Origin: Actinomycetales bacterium
GTDB lineage: Bacteria > Actinomycetota > Actinomycetes > S36-B12
DNA: 64,000 nt
NCBI GenBank assembly: GCA_018970025.1
Contig: JAGWXF010000001.1
Location: 167,075-231,074, forward strand
Direction: 5' to 3'
Part shown: positions 53,671 through 60,766 of the stretch, one piece after another
Numbering within the stretch: position 1 is the stretch's first letter
Layout: each line of letters starts with the position of its first letter
Program-made: the position numbers and the translations under genes
Notes under the pieces: model-generated
Databases searched by the model: none
What the model was told of the DNA's origin: nothing
What the model saw: only the letters and a program-made list of their open reading frames with translations

Positions 53671-54333
53671 GTGCACTTCGTCATCCTCGGCTGTGGCCGG
53701 GTGGGATCGATGCTGGCCGGGGAGCTGGACAGCCTCGGGCACTCGGTCGCTGTCGTCGACCTCGACCCCGGCGCCTTCCGGCGACTGCCGTCGGCCTTCA
53801 CCGGGCTGACCGTCAAGGGCGTCGGCTTCGACCGCGAGACCCTGGAGAACGCCGGGATCAAGCGCGCCCATGCCTTCGCGGCCGTCAGCAGCGGCGACAA
53901 CACCAATATCCTCGGCGCTCGCGTGGCCCGGGAGACCTACGGAGTCGAACGTGTGGTCGCCCGCATCTACGACCCACGACGGGCCGAGATCTACGAACGG
54001 CTCGGGATCCCGACGGTCGCGACGGTCGCGTGGACGGCAGGTCAGTTCATGCGCCGCCTGCTCCCCCTCGGCGCCGAGGAGGAGTACCGGGATCCAACTG
54101 GGCAGATATCGCTCGGCGAGGTCCATCTCGGGTCCATGTGGCCCGGCCATCGGGCCGCCCGCCTGGAGGAGGCCTCCGGTGCCCGGATCGCCTTCATCAC
54201 CCGCTTCGGATCGCCCGTGCTGCCCGGCACCGACACGGTCCTGCAGGAGGGCGACCTCGTGCATGCGGTGTTCCGGGCAGAGCGCCGATCCGAGGTCGAG
54301 GCCATCTTCCAGTCCGGCCCCGGGGAGGCGTGA
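53671..54333 (+). CDS. TrkA-family potassium uptake regulatory protein (first)
   Basis: A 220-residue RCK protein: Rossmann domain from HFVILGCGRVGSMLAGELDSLG with the NAD-binding GxGxxG and acidic DLD, then a TrkA-C domain from about 135. It resembles CeoB of mycobacteria. GTG 53671 is placed by TACGGT six bases upstream. Its stop overlaps the ATG of the second TrkA gene by one base. The two likely assemble to gate the divergent K+ permease. Confidence 0.9.
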   Translation: MHFVILGCGRVGSMLAGELDSLGHSVAVVDLDPGAFRRLPSAFTGLTVKGVGFDRETLENAGIKRAHAFAAVSSGDNTNILGARVARETYGVERVVARIYDPRRAEIYERLGIPTVATVAWTAGQFMRRLLPLGAEEEYRDPTGQISLGEVHLGSMWPGHRAARLEEASGARIAFITRFGSPVLPGTDTVLQEGDLVHAVFRAERRSEVEAIFQSGPGEA

Positions 54334-54992
54334 TGCGCGTCGCGATCGCCGGGGCAGGCAAGGTCGGCCGGGCCATTGCCCGCGAGCTCATCGGCAACGG
54401 GCATGAGGTGCTGCTGATCGACCGGGATCCTGCCCTTGCGCGTCCAGGAGTGGTCGACGGAGCCGACACCCTGCTCGCGGATGCATGCGAGATCGCGGCA
54501 CTGGACGAAGCCAGGCTGTCCGAGTGCCAGGTCGTGGTCGCGACCACCGGCGACGACAAGGTCAACCTGGTCGTGTCACTGCTGGCAAAGACCGAGTACG
54601 GCGTTCCCAGGGTCGTGGCCCGGGTGAACCACCCGAAGAACGAGTGGATGTTCGATGAGGCGTGGGGGGTGGATGTCGCAGTGTCGACACCGAGAATCCT
54701 GTCCGCCCTGGTGGAGGAGGCTGTCACCGTCGGTGACATCGTCCGACTCTTCAGCTTCCGGCAGGGGGATGCCGACCTGGTGGAGATCACCCTGGCAGCC
54801 GACTCGCCGGTGGTGGGCCAGCGGGTGGGCGACCAGAACTGGCCGCCCGACACCGCCCTGGTCGCGATCGTCCGCGGGCCGCGGGTGATCACGCCATCCG
54901 CCGATGATCCGCTCGATGCCGGCGATGAGCTCATCTTCGTCGCTGCGCCCGATCAGGAGACAGCCCTGCAGCGTCAGCTCGGTCACGGCTGA
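54333..54992 (+). CDS. TrkA-family potassium uptake regulatory protein (second)
   Basis: A 219-residue RCK protein resembling CeoC: MRVAIAGAGKVGRAIARELI with the nucleotide-binding glycines and LLIDRDP acidic residue, then VVATTGDDKVNLVVSLLAK. The TrkA-C domain from about 135 ends with GDELIFVAAPDQE. Start overlaps the stop of the first TrkA gene (TGATG). No TrkH or TrkG subunit lies nearby. Confidence 0.9.
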   Translation: MRVAIAGAGKVGRAIARELIGNGHEVLLIDRDPALARPGVVDGADTLLADACEIAALDEARLSECQVVVATTGDDKVNLVVSLLAKTEYGVPRVVARVNHPKNEWMFDEAWGVDVAVSTPRILSALVEEAVTVGDIVRLFSFRQGDADLVEITLAADSPVVGQRVGDQNWPPDTALVAIVRGPRVITPSADDPLDAGDELIFVAAPDQETALQRQLGHG

Positions 54993-55007
54993 CCGGACCC
55001 GACCGGG

Positions 55008-55724
55008 CTACTGGCCCTCCGTGGCCGCCGGTGCCCCCCGCTTGGCGTCCCACACCGGCTTGAGCATCTGGTAGGTGAAGTACGCCGCTGCGATGTAGAG
55101 CGGTACTCCCATGATCACCTTCATCACGCCGAGGGCACCGACCGCGCCAGCGAAGTACAGCGGAACCTGCACGGCCAGGCGGCCGAAGAACAGGCCCACC
55201 CAGATCCAGGACGCCGCGGCGTAGGTGCGACGCAGGCCGACGTCCTGGCGCCACCGGGTGCCGTCCCCGGTCAGGTAGCCGAGCACGATGCCCAGCAGCG
55301 GCCAGCGCACCAGGATCGAGATCAGGAAGGCCGATCCGTATCCGAGGTTCTGCAGGAAGCCGGGCAGGAAGTAGTCCTCGGCCCGGTTGGTCCGGCTCGC
55401 GACGAAGGCCGAGATGGCGACGCCGGCGAAGCCCGCGAGGACCTGCTGCAGCGGTTCCCGACGCAGCAGGCGCCAGGCCACGATGATCAGCCCTGCCGCC
55501 ACCGCGGCGATGATCGAGGACCGCAGGTTCTGGCTGGTCACCAGGTAGGCCATGACGAACACGACCGTCGGAACGCCGGAGTCGATGATCCCGCGCCACC
55601 CGCCGATGGCACGCTCCAGGAGCACGGACTCGGCCCGGACGTCAGCGACCGTCTCGTGCTCGACCGGATCAGGGTTCGACGGATCTCGGTCAGCCGGATT
55701 CGGGTCAGATGGCACCGCGCTCAT
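55008..55724 (-). CDS. DUF3159-family membrane protein
   Basis: A 238-residue membrane protein with six hydrophobic segments after an acidic N-terminal tail of 35 residues. Family segments are IGGWRGIIDSGVPTVVFVMAY, ASRTNRAEDYFLPGFL and the end AYFTYQMLKPVW. Function unknown, conserved beside the OB-fold gene in actinobacteria. ATG 55724 overlaps the OB-fold stop codon (ATGA). Confidence 0.88.
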   Translation of the reverse strand: MSAVPSDPNPADRDPSNPDPVEHETVADVRAESVLLERAIGGWRGIIDSGVPTVVFVMAYLVTSQNLRSSIIAAVAAGLIIVAWRLLRREPLQQVLAGFAGVAISAFVASRTNRAEDYFLPGFLQNLGYGSAFLISILVRWPLLGIVLGYLTGDGTRWRQDVGLRRTYAAASWIWVGLFFGRLAVQVPLYFAGAVGALGVMKVIMGVPLYIAAAYFTYQMLKPVWDAKRGAPAATEGQ

Positions 55725-56077
55725 GCGGTGGCCGGCTTCAGCTCGTAGCGCGGGTTGAAGATGCGCCGCTCGTCCGCCGTGCAGGTCAGGCGCCCCCAGA
55801 CGGTCATCCTGCGGCCCGGGGCGATGCCCAGGATCCTGCGTCGCCCCATCCAGATCACGCTCACGCTGCCGGTGCCGTCGTAGAGCTCGACCTCCAGGGC
55901 CGGCGTCTGCTCGCGTGGCCGCAGGGTGACCGATCGCACGGTCCCGCTGATCGACACCTGCTGCCCGGGCTGGCACATGCAGATCGAGGACCCGCCAGGC
56001 TCGATGAGCTCGCGCTGCAGTTCGTCTGCCTCAGCCTCGTCGCGGCTGCGGGTGAGCCGGGACCACACCGTCCTCAT
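55721..56077 (-). CDS. OB-fold nucleic-acid-binding domain protein
   Basis: A 118-residue protein with one OB fold, about 35-110 (VSISGTVRSVTLRP, LEVELYDGTGSVSVIWMGRR). It is conserved next to DUF3159 and DUF3710 in actinobacteria and may bind nucleic acid; no partner is known. ATG 56077 is fixed by TAGCCT six bases upstream. Confidence 0.87.
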   Translation of the reverse strand: MRTVWSRLTRSRDEAEADELQRELIEPGGSSICMCQPGQQVSISGTVRSVTLRPREQTPALEVELYDGTGSVSVIWMGRRRILGIAPGRRMTVWGRLTCTADERRIFNPRYELKPATA

Positions 56078-56083
56078 CGCTCC

Positions 56084-56089
56084 AGGCTA
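56084..56089 (-). promoter_or_regulatory. -10-like element of the OB-fold gene
   Basis: TAGCCT on the minus strand ends six bases before ATG 56077. Confidence 0.5.
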
Positions 56090-56140
56090 CTGCCGAGACC
56101 ATCGTCCCGCCGACGTCTCCCCCACCGTGACGCCCACTAC

Positions 56141-56206
56141 CCGCCGACTTCGACTCCCGGCGCCACAAGGATCCGCCGGTGCGACGCTGGGAGTCGAAGT
56201 CGGCGG
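56141..56206. repeat. 66-bp hairpin element, copy 2
   Basis: Perfect 18-bp outer arms (56141-56158 and 56189-56206) enclose a 30-base centre that can pair partly. The whole span is 66 bp, as for the copy at 36148-36213. The outer arm reads CCGCCGACTTCGACTCCC. It lies between the DUF3710 stop and the OB-fold start. Confidence 0.8.
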
Positions 56207-56256
56207 AGCGGCGGGCGGTGGAGGTCGGCGGAGCCGCGGGCGGTGGAGGTCGGCGG
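56201..56256. repeat. 25-bp tandem repeat next to hairpin copy 2
   Basis: Two copies of a 25-bp unit (one base different, 56201-56225 and 56226-56250) plus six more bases start inside the right arm of the hairpin and run to just before the DUF3710 stop codon. Confidence 0.75.
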
Positions 56257-56265
56257 CGTGATCGC

Positions 56266-56886
56266 CTAGCGGATCTCGGTGATCTCCGGCCCCCGCTCGA
56301 AGGGAGACAGGGGCGCCGCTGGCGCAGTCGCCTGCGCGGCACCCGGCGCATCCGGCAGCCGGAGGGGGATCGGCGAGCCCATCGGCATCGCCTCGGTCCC
56401 CCGCACGACCACGACCGAGCGAAACATTCCCTCGAGGACATCGGCCTGTGCACCAGGGCGCGCCGCCTGCCCGAGGAAGACGCCGCGCAGGAACCAGCGC
56501 GGCCCCTCGACCCCGACGAACCTCGCCGGCTGCAGGCTGCCGTCACTGCCCTTGATCTGGGCACGAAGCTCCGTGCCGAAGGAGCCGTCGGCCTCCTCGA
56601 CCAGCCCGCCAGAGGCACTGATCGACCCGGCGATCTGCCCGCGGACGTCAGCCCACATCCCCCCGGATCGCGGTGCCGCATACGGCTGCACCTGCACGGA
56701 CCCCTGCTTGGTGGCGAATGTCAGCAGGGAGATGCGGCCGCTTGACTCGTCCACCTGGACCTGCAGGTCGACCCCCGGGGTCGCAGCCACGAGCAGGCCC
56801 CCAAGGTCAAGCCGCTCGATCCCGTCGGATAGGTCGGCCTCGGACTCGTCCCAGGGACCCAAGGCGCGCTCAGTGCTGCTGCTCAT
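56266..56886 (-). CDS. DUF3710-family protein
   Basis: A 206-residue actinobacterial protein of unknown function. Family blocks are GPWDESEAD at the start, RLDLGGLLVAATPGVDLQVQ, RWFLRGVFLGQAA and EGMFRSVVVVRG. A Pro/Ala-rich tail ends it. ATG 56886 overlaps the dUTPase stop (ATGA). A TACGGT hexamer inside the dUTPase gene ends six bases upstream, so it may also have its own promoter. Confidence 0.88.
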   Translation of the reverse strand: MSSSTERALGPWDESEADLSDGIERLDLGGLLVAATPGVDLQVQVDESSGRISLLTFATKQGSVQVQPYAAPRSGGMWADVRGQIAGSISASGGLVEEADGSFGTELRAQIKGSDGSLQPARFVGVEGPRWFLRGVFLGQAARPGAQADVLEGMFRSVVVVRGTEAMPMGSPIPLRLPDAPGAAQATAPAAPLSPFERGPEITEIR

Positions 56887-57434
56887 TCGGCAACCGTACC
56901 CGTGGCACGCGATGCGTGTTGGCGTTCACCGGTCGAGCCGAACCCACCGGTCGAGCCGAACCCACCGGTCGAGCCGAACCCACCGACGCCGCGGCTCGAG
57001 CCCGGCAGGGCCTCGACCTCGATCACCTCCACCACAGCAAGGGCCTGGACGATCAGCTGGGCAATCCGATCCCCGCGGCGGATCGCCACGGACGACTCCC
57101 GGTCATGGTTGACCAGGATGACGCCGATCTCCCCGCGATAGCCGGCGTCGATGACCCCTGGACCGTTGACCAGTCCGATCCCATGGCGCAGCGCCAGGCC
57201 GCTGCGGGCATGGACGAACGCCACGTGGCCGGCCGGCAGCGCGATCGCGATCCCGGTGGGGATGAGCGCTCGCTGCCCGGGCGCCAGGACGACGTCGATG
57301 CGAGACCGCAGGTCAAGGCCGGCATCGCCCGGGTGCTCGCGCTCCGGCAGGGGCAGGCCATCATCGAGTCGCTGGACGAGCATGGCGACGTCCGCGTGGC
57401 GGTGGTCGCCCATCGGCGTGCCGCGGCCGCTCAT
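56883..57434 (-). CDS. dut: Deoxyuridine 5'-triphosphate nucleotidohydrolase
   Basis: Trimeric dUTPase of 183 residues that hydrolyses dUTP to dUMP. All five motifs occur: DAGLDLRS, HARSGLA, GVIDAGYRGEIG, RIAQLIV, and the Gly-rich motif V RGVGGFGSTG. Motif V is followed by two further GGFGSTG copies encoded by an 18-bp tandem repeat (56928-56981), an unusual extension. ATG 57434 overlaps the thioesterase stop (ATGA). Confidence 0.93.
   Translation of the reverse strand: MSGRGTPMGDHRHADVAMLVQRLDDGLPLPEREHPGDAGLDLRSRIDVVLAPGQRALIPTGIAIALPAGHVAFVHARSGLALRHGIGLVNGPGVIDAGYRGEIGVILVNHDRESSVAIRRGDRIAQLIVQALAVVEVIEVEALPGSSRGVGGFGSTGGFGSTGGFGSTGERQHASRATGTVAE
56893..56898 (-). promoter_or_regulatory. 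-10-like element of DUF3710 inside dut
   Basis: TACGGT on the minus strand ends six bases before ATG 56886, within the last codons of dut. Confidence 0.45.
56928..56981 (-). repeat. 18-bp tandem repeat duplicating dUTPase motif V
   Basis: Three exact copies of ACCGGTCGAGCCGAACCC, read on the minus strand as GFGSTG units, lie at the 3' end of dut and keep its frame. Confidence 0.9.
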
Positions 57435-58018
57435 GGGTTGAACTCGATCACCTGGCCATCGGCCAGCCAGGTCGGGGCCCCTGCCGCGCGATCGGCGATG
57501 GCGTCCTGGATCAGGCCGGGCTCGCCCGCCTGCAGGAAGTGCTCGACGGCGACCTGCAGGAACAGGGCCCGGGCCTCGATCGCCACCGGTCCGTCAGCAT
57601 CGCCCAGGCACGCCGTTCCACGGCAGTAGACCTTGCGACCGCGAACCCCGATCACCTCTGCCTCCAGGGCCAGGACCGACCCCACCGGCACTGGCCGCCG
57701 ATAGTCGACCTCGAGGCGTGCCGTCACCGCAGGCGTGCCGACGACCCAGGTCAGGTAGCCCAGGGCCTCGTCCATCGCGGTTGCCAGGACCCCGCCATGG
57801 GCCAGTCCGGGGGATCCCTGGTGGTGCTCGCTGACCGTGAAGGTTCCCTGCACGCGCAGGCCCTCGCCGGTCGCCATCCGCAGGTGCAGGCCCGAGGGAT
57901 GGTCGGCGCCGCATGCCATGCACCAGCGGTAGTGGGACGGGATCGGCGTGCCGGGCGCGGGGGCATCGGCGTGGGGTGGCGGCACGGTCACGCCCTCGGG
58001 CGGCTGGGTGGAGCGCAC
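57431..58018 (-). CDS. PaaI-type acyl-CoA thioesterase
   Basis: Hot-dog-fold thioesterase of 195 residues. An N-terminal CMACGADHPSGLHLRM precedes the fold, and HQGSPGLAHGGVLATAMDEALGY contains the catalytic HGG and acidic residue. GTG 58018 is placed by TAGGGT seven bases upstream. Its stop overlaps the dut start. Substrate unknown. Confidence 0.88.
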   Translation of the reverse strand: MRSTQPPEGVTVPPPHADAPAPGTPIPSHYRWCMACGADHPSGLHLRMATGEGLRVQGTFTVSEHHQGSPGLAHGGVLATAMDEALGYLTWVVGTPAVTARLEVDYRRPVPVGSVLALEAEVIGVRGRKVYCRGTACLGDADGPVAIEARALFLQVAVEHFLQAGEPGLIQDAIADRAAGAPTWLADGQVIEFNP

Positions 58019-58079
58019 GGGCGCGACCCTATCCCCGCCGCCAGGCCGAATCCGCGTCACCGAATCGAGCGGTCGTCCG

Positions 58080-58085
58080 TACCCT
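58080..58085 (+). promoter_or_regulatory. -10-like element of the DUF3093 gene
   Basis: TACCCT ends six bases before ATG 58092. Confidence 0.5.
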
Positions 58086-58091
58086 TGACCC

Positions 58092-58577
58092 ATGCCAGCA
58101 GGCGACGCAGGCCTGGCTGCTCCTGCCGTCAGGTACCGGGAGCGGCTCCTGCCCCGCTGGCCGGCCATCGCGGTGATCCTGGGCCTGATCGCCATGCTGG
58201 CCATCGCCTATGGGGCGGCGTTCGGTGCAACCCTCGGCTGGCTGCTGGCATCGGCGCTGACGCTGGCGATCGGCGTGCTGGCCTACCGGGGATCTCCCAC
58301 CATCGAGGTGACCGATGAGGCGATCACGGCTGGCGGTGCCCGGCTGCCCCGCCAATGGGCAGGGCCGATCCGGCTGCTCGACGCGGCCGGCATGCGGATC
58401 GAGCGAGGTCCGACGGGCGATGCCAGGCGGTATGTGGTGCTCCGCCCTTGGGCCGCGCGCGGCGGGATCCTGCTCGACAATCTCGACCCGCAGGACCCGC
58501 ATCCTGCCTGGCTGCTCAGCTCCCGCGATCCGCAGGCGCTCGCCAGTGCCCTCGGCTGGCCGCATCCGGCAGGATGA
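58092..58577 (+). CDS. DUF3093-family membrane protein
   Basis: A 161-residue actinobacterial protein with two membrane helices (PAIAVILGLIAMLAIAYGAAF and TLGWLLASALTLAIGVLAYR) and a C-terminal soluble domain. Family features are YRERLLPRWPA, IEVTDEAITAG and YVVLRPWAARGGIL. Function unknown; usually near dut, as here. It is leaderless by its TACCCT spacing. Confidence 0.87.
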   Translation: MPAGDAGLAAPAVRYRERLLPRWPAIAVILGLIAMLAIAYGAAFGATLGWLLASALTLAIGVLAYRGSPTIEVTDEAITAGGARLPRQWAGPIRLLDAAGMRIERGPTGDARRYVVLRPWAARGGILLDNLDPQDPHPAWLLSSRDPQALASALGWPHPAG

Positions 58578-58581
58578 GGCC

Positions 58582-58881
58582 ATGGCCAGCACCCCGCAGC
58601 ACGACCTCCAGCCATCCGACGATGCCGTGGATCCGTTCCAGCCCAACCCGGTGATGCACCTGATCGCACCCGTCATCGCCATCGCCGCGACGATGGCCGT
58701 GCGCAAGGCCCTCAGCCTGGGCTACGAGCAGGTGACGGGCCGGAAGCCACCGGCGCCTCGGGATCCCGCGGTCGCCTTCAGCCGAGCGGTCGCCTGGGCA
58801 GTCGTGACGGCCGCGGCTGCGGCTGCCGCGGAAACCGCGGTCTACCGCATCGCGAACCAGGCAGGCGCGCGCACGCGCTGA
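58582..58881 (+). CDS. DUF4235-family membrane protein
   Basis: A 99-residue protein with two helices (LIAPVIAIAATMAVRKAL and AVAWAVVTAAAAAAAETAVY) separated by GYEQVTGRKPPAPRD, the family hallmark. Function unknown. ATG 58582 follows the DUF3093 stop by four bases, so the two are co-transcribed. The stop codon lies in an 18-bp duplication. Confidence 0.85.
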   Translation: MASTPQHDLQPSDDAVDPFQPNPVMHLIAPVIAIAATMAVRKALSLGYEQVTGRKPPAPRDPAVAFSRAVAWAVVTAAAAAAAETAVYRIANQAGARTR

Positions 58882-58914
58882 CCTACGCGCACTCCTTGAC
58901 CTACGCGCACTCCT
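58879..58914. repeat. 18-bp tandem duplication at a convergent gene junction
   Basis: GACCTACGCGCACTCCTT occurs twice. The second copy encodes the KECA-stop end of DUF4193 on the minus strand; the first copy repeats it downstream of that stop. Confidence 0.85.
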
Positions 58915-59197
58915 TGCAGATCGGCCCGGCCGATCCCTCGTGATCGAGCTGGCTGCGATGGTGCACCAGGAAGCAGCGCATGCAGGTGAACTCGTCGGCC
59001 TGCCTCGGCAGTACGCGAACGGTCAGGCTCTCGTCGGACAGGTCTGCGCCGGGGAGCTCCAGATTCTCTGCGAGCTCGGCCTCGTCGACGTCCACGGCAC
59101 TGGACGCCTTGTCTGCCCGCCGAGCCTTGAGCTCCTCAAGGCTGTCCTCGGCGAGCTCCTCGTCCGTCTTGCGTGGTGCGTCGTAGTCGGTTGCCAT
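58901..59197 (-). CDS. DUF4193-family zinc-ribbon-like protein
   Basis: A 98-residue acidic actinobacterial protein with an N-terminal DYDAPRKTDEELAEDSLEEL and a C-terminal CxxC pair (FTCMRCFLVHHRSQL and ICKECA) that probably binds zinc. Function unknown. ATG 59197 has GGAGGGAG. It is divergent from the carbonic-anhydrase-like gene. Confidence 0.9.
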   Translation of the reverse strand: MATDYDAPRKTDEELAEDSLEELKARRADKASSAVDVDEAELAENLELPGADLSDESLTVRVLPRQADEFTCMRCFLVHHRSQLDHEGSAGPICKECA

Positions 59198-59272
59198 GCC
59201 ACTCCCTCCGTGCGCGCAGATTGTGCCCCATGACCCCGCGGCTTGACGACCCAGGTCACGCGTCCCCGGTAC

Positions 59273-59278
59273 TAACCT
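59273..59278 (+). promoter_or_regulatory. -10-like element of the gamma carbonic anhydrase-like gene
   Basis: TAACCT ends six bases before ATG 59285. Confidence 0.5.
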
Positions 59279-59284
59279 GCCTGC

Positions 59285-59803
59285 ATGCCCATTTATGCCC
59301 TCGGCGATCGCGTGCCGAGCATCGACCCTGCGGCCTTCGTCCACCCCGATGCCATCGTGATCGGCGATGTTCGCATCGGACCGGAGTCGAGCGTGTGGCC
59401 CTGCGCCGTCCTCCGCGGCGACCACGGCACGATCATCGTCGGCGCCCGGACCTCAATCCAGGACGGCACCGTCGTGCACTGCACGTCCAGCCTGGACACC
59501 ACGGTCGGTGATCGATGCGTGATCGGCCACAACGTGCACCTGGAGGGATGCACCATCCACGATGACAGCCTGGTCGGCTCGGGCTCGGTCGTCCTGCACC
59601 GCGCCGTCATCGGGCCGGTTGCCCTGGTGGGCGCAGGAGCGGTGGTGGGCAACGACAAGGTCGTCCCACCCGGCGCGCGGGCCCTCGGCGTGCCGGCCCG
59701 AATCGTCGAGGATGCCGTGCGCCAGGGCGAGTTCGAGCAGGCCGTCGAGACGTACGTGCGCAACGTCCACTGGTACGCCTCAAGCCTGCGCCGGCTTTCC
59801 TAG
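59285..59803 (+). CDS. Gamma carbonic anhydrase-family protein
   Basis: A left-handed beta-helix protein of 172 residues with hexapeptide repeats from about 25 to 135. Metal-site histidines are in VVHCTSS and IGHNVHLEG. The family includes true zinc carbonic anhydrases and inactive relatives (YrdA, PaaY); activity is not certain. It is leaderless by its TAACCT spacing. Its stop codon lies in a threefold 16-bp repeat. Confidence 0.88.
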   Translation: MPIYALGDRVPSIDPAAFVHPDAIVIGDVRIGPESSVWPCAVLRGDHGTIIVGARTSIQDGTVVHCTSSLDTTVGDRCVIGHNVHLEGCTIHDDSLVGSGSVVLHRAVIGPVALVGAGAVVGNDKVVPPGARALGVPARIVEDAVRQGEFEQAVETYVRNVHWYASSLRRLS

Positions 59804-59846
59804 GCGCCGATTGTCCCAGGCGCCGGCTGTTCTAGGCGCCGGACTG
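59798..59846. repeat. 16-bp threefold repeat at a convergent gene junction
   Basis: Three imperfect copies of a TCCTAGGCGCCGGxTG-like unit contain the stop codon of the carbonic-anhydrase-like gene and the last codons and stop of the phosphatase gene on the other strand. Confidence 0.8.
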
Positions 59847-60701
59847 CAGCAGTGCATGGCGCAGGGCCTCGGCAATCCCGGGCCGGGAGGCGACCATGAC
59901 ACCGCGGGAGTAGTCGTCGCAGTCCAGGCCCCGCACGACGGCTCCGGCCTCGCGGGCGATCAGCGCACCGGCCGCCAGGTCCCAGGCATTGAGCCCCGCC
60001 TCGTAGTAGGCATCGAGCCTCCCGCGAGCCAGCCAGCAGAAGTCGATGACGGCAGAGCCGCTCCGGCGCAGGTCACGCACCTCGGGCAGCAGGGTGCGCA
60101 GCACCTCGGCCTGCCGTCGCCTCTGATCAGGCTGGTAGCCGAATCCGGTCGCGACCAGCGCCATCGACAGGTCCGATAGGTCACCGATTCGCAGGCGCGA
60201 TGCCCGTCCGCCGCGGACATGCCACGCGCCGCGGCCTGCCACGGCGAGATAGCCCTCGTCGAAGACCGGGGTGATCACGACGCCGACGGTCGGCAGGCCG
60301 CCCTCCTCCGCCGCGACCGACACTCCCCATGTGGGAAGTCCGTACAGGTAGCTCACGGTGCCGTCCAGCGGATCGACCACCCAGCGCACCCCGCTGGTGC
60401 CAGGGCGCTCCCCTCCTTCCTCGCCGAGGAGCCCGTCGGCCGGGCGCTCTCCGAGCAGCCGGGCGATGAGCAGCCGCTCGGCGCGCGTGTCCATCTCGGT
60501 CACCGTGTCGGTCGGCGATGACTTGGCGGCGGTGCTGATGGCGGCCGGACGCTCATCCCGCAAGACCCGCGCTGCCTCGCTGGCGGCGCTCCAGGCCAGG
60601 GGCAGCAGCGGGTGCAGGCCGAGGACGGTGGCGAGATCGCTGACGTCAGAGTCGTCGCTGGCATCGGAGTGGTCGCTGCTGTGATCGGCCATGTCTGCCA
60701 T
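59832..60701 (-). CDS. Inositol monophosphatase-family protein
   Basis: Mg-dependent phosphatase-fold protein of about 289 residues. Metal motifs are LGEEGG, VVDPLDGT and AWDLAAG. The usual Asn after DPLDGTx is Ser here (DGTVSYLYG). Possible roles are inositol phosphate, histidinol phosphate or PAP hydrolysis; none is decided. The acidic start (SSDHSDASDDSDVSD) makes the start uncertain: ATG 60701, 60692 or 60746. It is divergent from an MFS gene. Confidence 0.85.
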   Translation of the reverse strand: MADMADHSSDHSDASDDSDVSDLATVLGLHPLLPLAWSAASEAARVLRDERPAAISTAAKSSPTDTVTEMDTRAERLLIARLLGERPADGLLGEEGGERPGTSGVRWVVDPLDGTVSYLYGLPTWGVSVAAEEGGLPTVGVVITPVFDEGYLAVAGRGAWHVRGGRASRLRIGDLSDLSMALVATGFGYQPDQRRRQAEVLRTLLPEVRDLRRSGSAVIDFCWLARGRLDAYYEAGLNAWDLAAGALIAREAGAVVRGLDCDDYSRGVMVASRPGIAEALRHALLQSGA

Positions 60702-60754
60702 CCCATCCGTCTGAAGCAAGCGCCGGCCGGCGCGGACGCCCATCATGCCTGGGG

Positions 60755-60760
60755 TACCGT
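60755..60760 (+). promoter_or_regulatory. -10-like element of the MFS gene
   Basis: TACCGT ends six bases before ATG 60767. Confidence 0.5.
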
Positions 60761-60766
60761 CGGGCC

